From: an uncultured Eubacteriales bacterium | GTDB lineage: Bacteria; Bacillota; Clostridia; Peptostreptococcales; Anaerovoracaceae | Assembly: GCA_902774265.1 (NCBI GenBank) | Contig: CACYHR010000022.1 | Location: 1 to 52,913 of the forward strand | Reading direction: 5' to 3' | DNA length: 52,913 nt | Part shown: positions 7,952 to 16,223 of the stretch, piece after piece | Numbering within the stretch: position 1 is the first letter of the stretch | How the letters are laid out: each line of letters begins with the position of its first letter | Translations under genes and position numbers: made by a program | Notes under the pieces: model-generated | Seen by the model: only the letters and a program-made list of their open reading frames with translations | The model's database searches: none | Told to the model about the DNA's origin: nothing

Positions 7952-9571
7952 TTATTTTACTCTGTCTTCACTGTCGATCTCGCATACAAGTATGCATGAT
8001 CTGTCATCTGCAAGGAATGCATCCAGCTTTTCATCCAGCTCATCGTCTGATGAACATGTCATATACTGCATGTCGTACGCCTCGGCGATCTTGTCGAATT
8101 TAGGCCAGCCGTTCAGCCTGACCCCGATGTAGTGAGCGCCGTAAGTATTGTACTGATACTCACGCACCAGACCGAGGAATCCGTTACGGACTATGACTAT
8201 CTTGATCCTGACATCGTTCACCATCATAGTGGCGAGCTCATTCATGCTCATCTGGAAAGCTCCGTCGCCTATGACTGCAACGGTCTGCTTTTCGGGGCAG
8301 TACAGTTTGGCTCCTATAGCGGCAGGGATGGAATAGCCCATGGTTCCCATACCGCCTGTAGTGAGGAAGCGGCCGTTTTTCATTACATAATTATCGGCGC
8401 TCCACAGCTGGTTCTGTCCGACATCCGCTACATAAACGGCATCATCATCCATTTTTTCCGAAAGCTTCTGAACGAGAGTGTTAGGATTGACGAAGCGGTC
8501 GCTGAACACGCGCCTGTCTACGGTATTTCTCTTGATCTCTTCAAGCTCATCTATCCAGCTCCGGCCGGCAGGGGAGAATTCATGTTCCATCAGTATTCTG
8601 AATACTTCACGAGCATCCCCTACAAGAGGGATGCTCGGACCCATATTCTTGCCTATCTCAGCTGTATCTATATCTATATGTATAACAGTCCTCTTTGTTG
8701 CAAGGTTCTCCGGCTGAGGGATTGCCCTGTCTGCAAGCCTTGCGCCGACGATTATGAGCAGATCGGCCCGTCCTACAGCACGGTTTGCATATGGTTTGCC
8801 GTTGCTGCCGAGCATACCGAAGTTGAGAGGGTGTTTCTTTGGCATTACGCCCATTCCCATCATAGTATGTACGATAGGTATATTGAATTTTTCGCAGAAT
8901 TCTCTGATTGTGTCCTCTGCGTTGCTGAGAATGACGCCTCCGCCTGCGCAGATAAGAGGTTTCTTCGAGTGATCTATGGCAGAAACGACTTTGCGTAACT
9001 GCGCCATGTTGATGCGTATCTCCGGCTTATATCCTCTGATGGTTACGCTGTCCGGATATGAGAAATCGCTGTGCAGCTTTCTTTGCTGCACATCCATCGG
9101 AATATCGATGAGGACCGGACCTTTACGTCCGGTAGATGCAATATAGAATGCCTCTTTGAATACACGCGGAATATCATCGGGATCTTTTACCAGATAACTG
9201 AATTTTACGAAGGATCTCGTTGCTCCTCGCATATCCGCTTCCTGGAATACATCGCGCCCGAGCAGTTCGCTGGATACCTGACCGGAAATTGCTACAAGAG
9301 GAATGCTGTCCGCATATGCAGTAGCAAGTGCAGTGATCAGATTTGTTGCGCCCGGACCCGAAGTTACAACACAAACGGCCGGTCTGCGGGATATCCTCGC
9401 ATAGCCGCTTGCTATGTGTCCTGCATTCTGCTCCTGTCTTACGAGTATATGTTCAAGAGGCGACTGATACAGCGCTTCGTAAAAAGGCGCTATGGCGACA
9501 CCGGGATATCCGAATACTCTGGTGATGCCTTCAGCCTCCAGACACTTTATTATTGCCTGTGCTCCGTTCAT
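7952..9571 (-). CDS. ilvB: Acetolactate synthase large subunit, first copy
   Basis: A 539-residue thiamine-diphosphate enzyme that condenses two pyruvates, or pyruvate with 2-oxobutyrate, in the first common step to valine, leucine and isoleucine. Visible are the N-terminal YPG motif, catalytic Glu in VRQEQNAGHIASGYA, TSGPGATNL, and the C-terminal ThDP/Mg motif VIGDGAFQMSMNELATM with VRN. The residue before the catalytic Glu is Gln where His is commonest. GAAGGAG precedes the ATG by about 5 bases. It is paired with ilvN downstream and separate from the big ilv-leu operon, so the organism holds two complete acetolactate synthases. No T-box or leader peptide is visible upstream. Confidence 0.93.
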   Translation of the reverse strand: MNGAQAIIKCLEAEGITRVFGYPGVAIAPFYEALYQSPLEHILVRQEQNAGHIASGYARISRRPAVCVVTSGPGATNLITALATAYADSIPLVAISGQVSSELLGRDVFQEADMRGATRSFVKFSYLVKDPDDIPRVFKEAFYIASTGRKGPVLIDIPMDVQQRKLHSDFSYPDSVTIRGYKPEIRINMAQLRKVVSAIDHSKKPLICAGGGVILSNAEDTIREFCEKFNIPIVHTMMGMGVMPKKHPLNFGMLGSNGKPYANRAVGRADLLIIVGARLADRAIPQPENLATKRTVIHIDIDTAEIGKNMGPSIPLVGDAREVFRILMEHEFSPAGRSWIDELEEIKRNTVDRRVFSDRFVNPNTLVQKLSEKMDDDAVYVADVGQNQLWSADNYVMKNGRFLTTGGMGTMGYSIPAAIGAKLYCPEKQTVAVIGDGAFQMSMNELATMMVNDVRIKIVIVRNGFLGLVREYQYNTYGAHYIGVRLNGWPKFDKIAEAYDMQYMTCSSDDELDEKLDAFLADDRSCILVCEIDSEDRVK

Positions 9572-9651
9572 TGCTTCTCCTTCGATAAGCCGGACTGCAG
9601 TCAGGCAGGGCCGGCTGATAAAATGTGTAGAAATTTATCCAATATTAACAC

Positions 9652-9687
9652 GAGTACCATACGGATTCAATAATCCATATGGTACCC
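9652..9687. repeat. Perfect-armed hairpin upstream of ilvB
   Basis: AGTACCATACGGATT and AATCCATATGGTACC are near-perfect inverted arms with a 4-base loop, 80 bases before the minus-strand ilvB start and 50 bases past the esterase stop. No T-run follows on either strand, so it is either a weak terminator of the esterase transcript or an operator/leader hairpin of ilvBN. Confidence 0.5.
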
Positions 9688-9738
9688 GTTATAAATATTC
9701 AATTATTCCGGGTTACCGGACGTCACTGAAACCTGCAG

Positions 9739-10512
9739 TCACTGATTCTGCCAGAGGAAAGGCATGAATATGCCGAGCTGTTTGCCCCAGTCTTCTTCAT
9801 TGTGGCGTCCGCCTATCTGACAGTACAGCTTTGCCGTGCCGCCTGCCTCAATGATCTTGTTGGCTGTTCCGCGGCATGATTTATACATAACACTTGATTT
9901 ATCATCAACCCATGGATCCTTGATCCCTTCATATCCTTCCAGTGTGCCCCATGACATATACAGCCTTGTGTCGGGACTGATTTTTGAATTATTCATCAGA
10001 TGCCACAGCTTGCCGTTGATCGTTCCTACAGAAGGAGACAGACACGCCGCCTTGGAAATTTTGTCATTATATTTTGCAAGAGCATATACCGCCATGAGTC
10101 CGCCCATGCTTGATCCGCCTATGGCAGTGCATTCACGGAACGGTATAGTTGCGTAATTCGAATCTATATAAGGCTTGAGTTCGTCCATTATTCCCCGCAT
10201 TGTGGCTTCTCCGCGAGGTTCAATGTCCCTGAGCCATTCCATACGTGAAGAATACGGCAGGTATTCCGAAAGACGCGTATTATCTTCCCGAGGGCTTTCG
10301 ATACCGACGATGATAAGCTGCTTGTCCCAATTGCTGCAGTAATTATCCAAACCCCAGGATTTACCGTATGTGGCATCTTCATCTCTGAACAGATTATGCC
10401 CGTCAAAGAAATAAAATACAGGAAAAGGTCCTTCCCCGTGGTCCGGAATGCGTATATGGAGCGTCCGAACTGCATCCAGTGATTCAAATCTGAAATCTTG
10501 TTTGATCAGCAT
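9739..10512 (-). CDS. Putative esterase, alpha/beta hydrolase (esterase-D/Fes-like)
   Basis: A 257-residue cytoplasmic alpha/beta hydrolase of the putative esterase family (PF00756-like). It contains FPVFYFFDGHNLF near residue 30, the nucleophile elbow IGGSSMGGLMAVYAL near 130, and a late His in GGRHNEEDWGKQL. There is no signal peptide. The start is the ATG at 10512, which has AGGAGG 7 bases upstream; an earlier in-frame ATG at 10575 does not. Family members hydrolyse acyl or sugar esters or enterobactin-type lactones, and the substrate here is unknown. It stands alone between ilvB and the lar genes, divergent from the latter. Confidence 0.82.
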   Translation of the reverse strand: MLIKQDFRFESLDAVRTLHIRIPDHGEGPFPVFYFFDGHNLFRDEDATYGKSWGLDNYCSNWDKQLIIVGIESPREDNTRLSEYLPYSSRMEWLRDIEPRGEATMRGIMDELKPYIDSNYATIPFRECTAIGGSSMGGLMAVYALAKYNDKISKAACLSPSVGTINGKLWHLMNNSKISPDTRLYMSWGTLEGYEGIKDPWVDDKSSVMYKSCRGTANKIIEAGGTAKLYCQIGGRHNEEDWGKQLGIFMPFLWQNQ

Positions 10513-10810
10513 CACATTCCTCCTTTCCTCGTTAATCAATTGTATGCAGAATATGTCAACGCTATTATAGAACAATTGTGGAAAAAAGTCATTATCCGTT
10601 AATAATTTTGCTAAAAAAAATAATTACGGTCATCCTAAAGAAATCATGCCGGAAATATCCGAGGATATCCGGGGTGTAACAAACACAGGTTATGTACAGA
10701 ATTGAAACTGTGATTATTATATTATATAATAACTTGCTGTTCCGGCTGTGCCGCATGTCTTTGTGTATATAATATAATAGTATTGATTTAAGCGATAAGG
10801 GATTGCAGAA
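10513..10810. other. Divergent intergenic region with AT-rich palindrome, no gene
   Basis: 298 bases between the esterase and the lar cluster. I see no coding sequence. It has an imperfect palindrome CCGGAAATATCC..GGATATCCGG near 10650-10673 and an AT-rich palindrome TTATTATATTATATAATAA near 10714-10732. TATAAT-like hexamers near 10770-10780 probably drive the downstream genes. Confidence 0.4.
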
Positions 10811-11041
10811 ATGGGTATATTCGGAAATAAGAATAAAAAGAGCGCTGTGCCGCAGATCGACAAAAGCAGAGGCGAAGCAATACTGCGCTGCAGCATATGT
10901 AATGGTGAGCAGGTGCTGTGCTTTAAGGACGGCGAAACAGGTGAAGTCAGAGAACTGATGCTGATAAAATCGCAGACGGCTCTGGATGATTTCTGCAGAG
11001 CAAACGGATTAGCAGTATCTGATATAAAAAAGGTGTATTGA
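10811..11041 (+). CDS. Small CxxC protein of unknown function
   Basis: A 76-residue soluble protein with a lysine-rich start (MGIFGNKNKKS), one Cys-x-x-Cys in LRCSICNGEQVLCFKD and a third Cys just after it. The second half (GEVRELMLIKSQTALDDFC) looks like a compact alpha/beta unit. I recall short clostridial hypothetical proteins with the same CSICNGEQV-FKD pattern, but I cannot name a function. AAGGGA lies 8 bases upstream of the ATG. The stop is 3 bases before larE, so it is translated with the nickel-pincer genes and may assist them; that role is inference from position only. Confidence 0.75.
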   Translation: MGIFGNKNKKSAVPQIDKSRGEAILRCSICNGEQVLCFKDGETGEVRELMLIKSQTALDDFCRANGLAVSDIKKVY

Positions 11042-11044
11042 GAA

Positions 11045-11914
11045 ATGGAAACAAAGATTACTCGTAACGCTGCTCCGGATGCTGCAAAACAGAAATACAG
11101 CAGATTGCTGGATATTCTGAGGGATATGGGCAGCGCCGCTGTTGCGTATTCGAGCGGAGTAGATTCGACTCTGCTTCTTTATGCAGCAAAAGATGCTCTC
11201 GGCGACAGCATGATTGCCGTAACTGCGGCTTCATATCTTTTTCCGCACAGAGAACGGGCTGAGGCTGAGGAGTTTTGCCGAAAGCTGGGAATAAAGCATT
11301 TTATCGCCGAAGCAGATGAACTGAAGATAAAAGGCTTTGCTCAGAATCCTCCCGATCGCTGCTATCTGTGCAAGACGGATCTCTTCGGGCGCATTAAGCA
11401 GCTTGCCGATCGCGAGAATATGGCGGAGGTGGTCGAGGGATCGAATACGGACGACACCGGAGATTACCGCCCGGGCATGCGTGCTCTTGCGGAGCTGGGG
11501 ATACGCAGTCCTCTGAGAGAAGCCGGTCTGTCAAAGCAGGATATCAGAGAGCTTTCAAGGGAGTTCGGCCTTCCGACCTGGGACAAGCAGTCCTTTGCAT
11601 GTCTCGCAAGCAGATTCCCGTACGGCGAGATCATAGATGAGGAAAAGCTGGGTATGGTCGATAAAGCAGAGCAGTATCTGCTGGATAAGGGCTTCAAACT
11701 GTTCAGGGTCAGGATACATGGCGGAAGCCTTGCGAGGATAGAGCTAAGACCGGATGAATTCGGCAGGCTGATGCAGGATGATATGCGTATAGACGTATAT
11801 AACAGGCTCAGAGAAATAGGGTTCGATTATATCTCTCTTGATCTGCTCGGGTACCGCACGGGAAGCATGAATGAAGTTCTTGAGCGCAATACATCTGGGC
11901 GCAGCGAAATTTAA
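11045..11914 (+). CDS. larE: LarE sulfur transferase for nickel-pincer cofactor
   Basis: A 289-residue PP-loop ATPase. LarE adenylates and sulfurates pyridinium dicarboxylate mononucleotide during synthesis of the nickel-pincer nucleotide cofactor of lactate racemase. The PP-loop YSSGVDST lies at residues 35-42, with SNTDDTGDYRPG and AELGIRSPL further on. Three cysteines stand out: Cys106 and Cys109 in RCYLCKTD and Cys186 in FACLASRFPYG. The single-Cys LarE of Lactobacillus gives up its own sulfur, whereas three-Cys LarEs are reported to hold a [4Fe-4S] cluster and act catalytically; this one has the three-Cys pattern. It is in an operon with the 76-residue protein, larB and larC. Confidence 0.92.
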   Translation: METKITRNAAPDAAKQKYSRLLDILRDMGSAAVAYSSGVDSTLLLYAAKDALGDSMIAVTAASYLFPHRERAEAEEFCRKLGIKHFIAEADELKIKGFAQNPPDRCYLCKTDLFGRIKQLADRENMAEVVEGSNTDDTGDYRPGMRALAELGIRSPLREAGLSKQDIRELSREFGLPTWDKQSFACLASRFPYGEIIDEEKLGMVDKAEQYLLDKGFKLFRVRIHGGSLARIELRPDEFGRLMQDDMRIDVYNRLREIGFDYISLDLLGYRTGSMNEVLERNTSGRSEI

Positions 11915-11973
11915 ACCGCCGGATGCAAATTAATTGTTACGATCAGCTGTAGTACGATCCGAAACGGAAATAT

Positions 11974-12738
11974 TTGACAGATATGAATAATGAAATAAAA
12001 AACATACTTGAATCGGTGAAGCAGGGCGACATGTCTGTAGACGATGCGATGCTTAAGCTCAAAAACGAACCTTTCAAAGAGCTCGGATATGCCAAGGTCG
12101 ACACGCACCGCATGGTGAGACAGGGAAGAGGAGAGGTCGTTTACGGTGAGGGAAAGACATCTGATCAGATAATCGGGATAGTCGATACCCTTATTAATGC
12201 CGGACAGGAGACAATAATCATTACCAGGCTCAGCCCGGAAAAGGCTGCTGTACTATCAAAGCATCATGATATAGATTATAACGAGGCCGGAAGGATCGCG
12301 GTTGCGGGCAGATTTCCTGAGCCTGATGGATTAGGCAGGATAGTTATCGCGACCGGCGGGACAAGCGATATTCCCGTAGCCGAAGAGGCGTCTGTTACAT
12401 GCAGAGCGCTTGGCAATGAAGTTTTAAGACTTTACGATATAGGAGTTGCCGGAATACACAGACTGCTTGCAAACAGAGAACACATTATGCAGGCTTCTGT
12501 CATAATAACTATAGCCGGCATGGAGGGAGCACTTGCAAGTGTTGTGGGCGGAATGGCAGACTGCCCTGTGATTGCTGTTCCTACAAGCGTGGGATACGGT
12601 GCGTCGTTCAACGGACTTTCCGCTCTCCTGTCAATGCTGAATTCCTGTGCAAGCGGAGTTGCTGTGGTAAACATAGATAACGGATTCGGTGCGGGGTTCA
12701 TGGCAAGCCGTATCAATCATATGGAGGCAAAAAAATGA
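11974..12738 (+). CDS. larB: LarB, nickel-pincer cofactor biosynthesis carboxylase
   Basis: A 254-residue LarB, which carboxylates and hydrolyses nicotinic acid adenine dinucleotide at the first step of nickel-pincer cofactor synthesis. The second half carries the PurE-like fold: GRIVIATGGTSDIPVAEEA, LYDIGVAGIHRLL, IAGMEGALASVVGG and VPTSVGYGASFNGLSALL, all typical of the family. The start is either the TTG at 11974 (CGGAAATA upstream) or the ATG at 11983; neither has a strong ribosome site. The stop overlaps the larC start by four bases (ATGA), showing translational coupling. Confidence 0.93.
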   Translation: MTDMNNEIKNILESVKQGDMSVDDAMLKLKNEPFKELGYAKVDTHRMVRQGRGEVVYGEGKTSDQIIGIVDTLINAGQETIIITRLSPEKAAVLSKHHDIDYNEAGRIAVAGRFPEPDGLGRIVIATGGTSDIPVAEEASVTCRALGNEVLRLYDIGVAGIHRLLANREHIMQASVIITIAGMEGALASVVGGMADCPVIAVPTSVGYGASFNGLSALLSMLNSCASGVAVVNIDNGFGAGFMASRINHMEAKK

Positions 12739-13607
12739 AGATAATGTATATGGACTGCGGCATGGGGGCTGCAGGAGATATGATGACCGGTGCTCTGCTT
12801 GAACTGCTCGGAGAGGACGAGCGCTCGCGGTTTATAGAGGATTTCAACAGACTCGGAATACCGGGTGTCACTATGGAGGCCGGCAGCAGCGAAAAATGCG
12901 GCATAAAAGGGACTCATGTTTCCATGATGATAAACGGCGAGGAGGAAGGAGCTGACGGACATATCCACAGTCACGGACACGGGCACGATGAGGGGCATGC
13001 GCATACTCACGAACACAGTCATGAAAGCGTGCACGAGCATACACATGAACATGTCCATACTCATGCAGACGGAACTGTACACAGCCATACACATAGCGGA
13101 ATGGAATATATAGAACACATTGTCCGGGATCATCTCGATATTCCTGATAAAGTCAAAGCTGATATTATGGCTGTTTACGGGATAATAGCCGATGCTGAGA
13201 GTAAAGCGCACGGCGTTCCGGTGACAGATATTCATTTCCATGAAGTGGGAACTGCAGATGCGATTGCGGATATCACGGCTGTATGCATGCTGATGGACCG
13301 CATCGGCGCAGATAAGGTGGTAGCTTCAGCCATTAATACCGGAAGCGGCACGGTAAGATGCGCACATGGTATTCTGCCTGTACCGGCGCCGGCAACAGCA
13401 TATATCCTTACGGGCATACCTGTCTATAATAACCATATAAAGAGCGAACTGACTACTCCTACCGGAGCTGCGCTTCTCAGGCATTTCGTTTCGGAATTCG
13501 GGAACATGCCGGTAATGCGCACTGAGAAGACAGCGTACGGAATGGGTACAAAGGATTTTGATGCGGCAAACTGCCTCAGAATATTTCTCGGTGAAGAAGG
13601 GTTCTGA
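12735..13607 (+). CDS. larC: LarC, nickel insertion protein, LarC1-length only
   Basis: A 290-residue protein matching the N-terminal part of LarC, the CTP-dependent enzyme that inserts nickel into the pincer cofactor. YMDCGMGAAGDMMTGALLEL opens it and FHEVGTADAIADI follows later. Residues 76-120 hold 19 histidines in 45 positions, a metal-binding stretch. The protein ends after NCLRIFLGEEGF, the point where LarC1 ends in species with split larC1/larC2. None of the frames downstream of the stop encodes the C-terminal LarC2 domain, and the next gene is a transporter. LarC is therefore short here, or LarC2 lies elsewhere. No larA is in the window. Confidence 0.88.
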   Translation: MKIMYMDCGMGAAGDMMTGALLELLGEDERSRFIEDFNRLGIPGVTMEAGSSEKCGIKGTHVSMMINGEEEGADGHIHSHGHGHDEGHAHTHEHSHESVHEHTHEHVHTHADGTVHSHTHSGMEYIEHIVRDHLDIPDKVKADIMAVYGIIADAESKAHGVPVTDIHFHEVGTADAIADITAVCMLMDRIGADKVVASAINTGSGTVRCAHGILPVPAPATAYILTGIPVYNNHIKSELTTPTGAALLRHFVSEFGNMPVMRTEKTAYGMGTKDFDAANCLRIFLGEEGF

Positions 13608-13660
13608 TCTGAATCGCAGCTTTCTGCTGTCGTGTCCGGATTGTATTTTTAAGAGAGCTT

Positions 13661-13696
13661 TACATCAGCACTTTAGCGTGCTAAAATGCTGATGTA
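13661..13696 (+). terminator. Long hairpin after larC
   Basis: TACATCAGCA...TGCTGATGTA arms continue inward as TTTAGC/GCTAAA with one mismatch, giving a nearly 17-bp stem. Only a weak T-rich tail (TTTAAAA) follows. It probably ends the lar transcript, or acts in the 5' leader of the amino-acid ABC operon. Confidence 0.6.
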
Positions 13697-13772
13697 TTTA
13701 AAATGACCATTAATTATGTGGAATAATTTGGAAATTGTTACAGGAAAATTATTACAGAGGGGGAAACTTATC

Positions 13773-14606
13773 ATGAAAAAAATATTAGCACTGCTTCTTG
13801 TACTCACTATGTCGATCGCTGTTTTTACAGCATGCGGCGGTTCTTCATCTGATACCGAAACATCAGACGGAGGCGACCAGTATGGAGAAGGATATGTGTT
13901 CAAACACGGATTCGACCTTGATTATCCTCCGTATTCATACAGAGATGACAACGGGGAAGTAGGCGGTTTCGATGTAGAGATGGCTAAGGCAGTATGTGAA
14001 TATTACGGCTGGGAATATGAATCCGTACCGTTCAACTGGGATGCGAAGGATGCTGAACTCAATGCCGGCAGCTGCGACTGCATCTGGTCAGGATTCACTT
14101 TAAACGGCAGAGAGGACGATTATCTCTGGAGCAAGCCTTATTCCGACAACACACAGAAGATCATGGTCAAAAAGGATTCGGGCATAAAATCACTTGCAGA
14201 TCTCGAAGGCAAAAAAGTCGGTGTACAGACAGCAACATCCGCTTATGATCTGCTGCAGAACGATAACGAAGAAGAAGGCGGTCAGGCCGCTCTCGCTAAT
14301 AAATTCGAATCTCTCGAAGTATACGAGACCTATACTATCGCTTTCAATGACCTCAAGGCCGGCGCTATCGATGCAATTGCTATCGATGTAACAAGCGGAA
14401 ACTTCCTTATGAGCAATGAGGATGGCTACACATTCCTCGATGAGGATCTCGGAAGCGAAGTATATGCTATAGGCTTCAGGAAAGACGATACTGAGCTTTG
14501 CGAAAAGATCAACGCCGCTCTCGATGCTCTTGCAGAGGACGGAACGGTTGAAAAGATCGCAGCCAACTATCCTGAGATCAAGGATTACATTACACTCGGA
14601 AAATAA
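13773..14606 (+). CDS. Amino-acid ABC transporter substrate-binding lipoprotein
   Basis: A 277-residue periplasmic-binding-like lipoprotein. The signal peptide ends in the lipobox VFTAC with Cys21 as lipidation site, then a Ser/Asp-rich linker. The mature part is a family 3 solute-binding protein: FDLDYPPYSYRDDNGEVGGF, CDCIWSGFTLNGREDDYLWS and KKVGVQTATSAYDLL. These capture polar or charged amino acids outside the membrane. The start is set by GAGGGGG before the ATG at 13773. It forms an importer with the permease and ATPase that follow; a hairpin between them probably keeps the binding protein in excess. Confidence 0.93.
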   Translation: MKKILALLLVLTMSIAVFTACGGSSSDTETSDGGDQYGEGYVFKHGFDLDYPPYSYRDDNGEVGGFDVEMAKAVCEYYGWEYESVPFNWDAKDAELNAGSCDCIWSGFTLNGREDDYLWSKPYSDNTQKIMVKKDSGIKSLADLEGKKVGVQTATSAYDLLQNDNEEEGGQAALANKFESLEVYETYTIAFNDLKAGAIDAIAIDVTSGNFLMSNEDGYTFLDEDLGSEVYAIGFRKDDTELCEKINAALDALAEDGTVEKIAANYPEIKDYITLGK

Positions 14607-14664
14607 AGATATAACTATATGCTGCAGCTGTTGACACAGCGTGCAGAATCAACAACGGACAAAT

Positions 14665-14714
14665 AACGGCTGCTTTGCCCTTAGAGATCCATCGGGTGCA
14701 GCCGTTTCTTTTAT
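14665..14714 (+). terminator. Hairpin between binding protein and permease
   Basis: AACGGCTGC and GCAGCCGTT form a 9-bp stem with a 24-base loop, followed by TTCTTTTAT. A partial terminator at this point would lower permease and ATPase expression relative to the binding protein. Confidence 0.65.
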
Positions 14715-14784
14715 GACTTATTCAGTTATAGATTGTTTGCTTTCAAAACCGTATTAATACAGGATATTTCAGAGAGGATTAATA

Positions 14785-15432
14785 ATGACCTTTTCAACGA
14801 TGTTATCGACTATGGCAGATGGAATGCTCAAGACGGGGGCGATATTTTTCCTGACCCTCATAGGTTCCCTGCCTCTGGGAATGATAGTTGCACTGCTGAG
14901 GAAATCGAGATTTACGCTTGTGCGCGGCATAATCAGCGTATATATTTCCATAATGAGGGGAACGCCTCTTATGCTGCAGCTTCTTGTCTGGTATTTCGGG
15001 CCGTATTATCTGTTCGGGATGAATATAGGCAACTGGCGTTTTCCGGCGCTTATAGTCGGATTTGTTCTCAACTACGCAGCGTACTTTGCTGAGATCTACC
15101 GCGGAGGTATAGAGTCTATCCCTGTCGGACAGTATGAGGCGGCAGAGGTGCTGGGATATACTAAGACTCAGACATTTATGCGTATTATTCTGCCGCAGGT
15201 AATGAAGATTATCATGCCTTCGATAACAAACGAAGTTATCACTCTTGTCAAGGATACTTCTCTTGCGTTCACTCTGGCATACCAGGAGGTGTTCTCGCTG
15301 GCAAAGCAGATATCCGCTTCACAGACATCTTTCATGCCTTTTGTGATCGCCGGCGTATTCTATTTCGTTGCCAACTATGTTGTTGAGATAGCAATGAACC
15401 GCATCGAAAAATCGATGGATTACTATAAATAA
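14785..15432 (+). CDS. Amino-acid ABC transporter permease
   Basis: A 215-residue membrane permease of the His/Glu/Gln type. About five hydrophobic segments are visible. The cytoplasmic loop that contacts the ATPase, [20 protein letters not shown] followed by [16 protein letters not shown], has the family EAA-like form, and [14 protein letters not shown] is a family signature. AGAGAGG lies 8 bases before the ATG. Only one permease gene is present, so it probably works as a homodimer. It stands 9-14 bases before the ATPase gene. Confidence 0.93.
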   Translation: MTFSTMLSTMADGMLKTGAIFFLTLIGSLPLGMIVALLRKSRFTLVRGIISVYISIMRGTPLMLQLLVWYFGPYYLFGMNIGNWRFPALIVGFVLNYAAYFAEIYRGGIESIPVGQYEAAEVLGYTKTQTFMRIILPQVMKIIMPSITNEVITLVKDTSLAFTLAYQEVFSLAKQISASQTSFMPFVIAGVFYFVANYVVEIAMNRIEKSMDYYK

Positions 15433-15446
15433 AGGGGGACATGGAA

Positions 15447-16205
15447 ATGATCATTGAAATGAATAATATAGAAAAACATTTCGAAGGCCTTGAAGTCCTC
15501 AAAGACATCAGCTTCGGTGTGGACAGCGGCGAAGTCGTAAGTATTATCGGACCTTCGGGATCCGGCAAATCGACACTGCTGAGGTGTGCTACATTCCTTG
15601 AGAAAATAGACGGCGGTGAGATAATATACATGGGTCAGAAAGCCGCTCATACTGATGAACAGGGCAATGCAGTCTACGTACCGCATCATGAGATGGGTAA
15701 ATTCAGGGGTTACTGCGGACTTGTATTCCAGCAGTTCAATCTTTTCCCGCATTACAGTATACTTAAAAATATCACTGATGCGCCTATACATGTACAGGGA
15801 CGAAGCAGGGATGAGGCTGAGGCGACGGCTATGGAGCTGCTCGGCAAAATGGGAATCGCCGACAAGGCGGATGCATACCCTTACCAGCTTTCGGGAGGTC
15901 AGCAGCAGAGAGTTGCAATAGCGCGCGCTCTGGCTATGAAGCCTGAGATTCTGTTCTTTGACGAGCCGACATCGGCTCTCGATCCTGAGCTGACCGGAGA
16001 GGTTCTCAAGGTAATCAGACAGCTTGCGGAGGAAAAGATGACAATGGTTGTCGTGACACACGAGATGCCTTTCGCCAAGGCTGTCAGCAACCGTGTGCTG
16101 TTCATGGACGGAGGAGTTATCGTGGAACAGGGCGACCCTCGCGAGGTATTTGAAAATCCTAAGGAAGAAAGGACCAGACAGTTCCTGAGAGTATTTGAAC
16201 AGTAA
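15447..16205 (+). CDS. Amino-acid ABC transporter ATP-binding protein
   Basis: A 252-residue ABC ATPase. Walker [10 protein letters not shown] is near residue 37, the Q-loop in LVFQQFNLF, the signature [15 protein letters not shown], Walker [14 protein letters not shown] and the switch His in VVTHEMPF. Length and motifs fit the polar amino-acid (GlnQ/ArtP-like) group. AAAGGGGG at 15431-15438 favours the ATG at 15447 (8-base spacing) over the one at 15441. It completes the three-gene importer. The next gene is on the other strand and its stop lies 18 bases away. Confidence 0.93.
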   Translation: MIIEMNNIEKHFEGLEVLKDISFGVDSGEVVSIIGPSGSGKSTLLRCATFLEKIDGGEIIYMGQKAAHTDEQGNAVYVPHHEMGKFRGYCGLVFQQFNLFPHYSILKNITDAPIHVQGRSRDEAEATAMELLGKMGIADKADAYPYQLSGGQQQRVAIARALAMKPEILFFDEPTSALDPELTGEVLKVIRQLAEEKMTMVVVTHEMPFAKAVSNRVLFMDGGVIVEQGDPREVFENPKEERTRQFLRVFEQ

Positions 16206-16223
16206 AATTGCGGCGCTTTGTAT

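Noticed and set aside
8132-8998. 288-codon plus-strand frame over ilvB
   Set aside because: It is antisense to a fully motif-supported acetolactate synthase and has low-complexity Tyr/Cys/Ile composition typical of shadow frames.
12960-13095. DNA repeat or CRISPR-like array in larC
   Set aside because: The periodic CAT/CAC pattern is the coding of a His-rich protein stretch in frame, not a spaced repeat array.
13607-13770. larC2 reached by programmed frameshifting as in Lactobacillus
   Set aside because: The frames after the larC stop encode only a short unrelated peptide and then a hairpin; no LarC2-like sequence is present.
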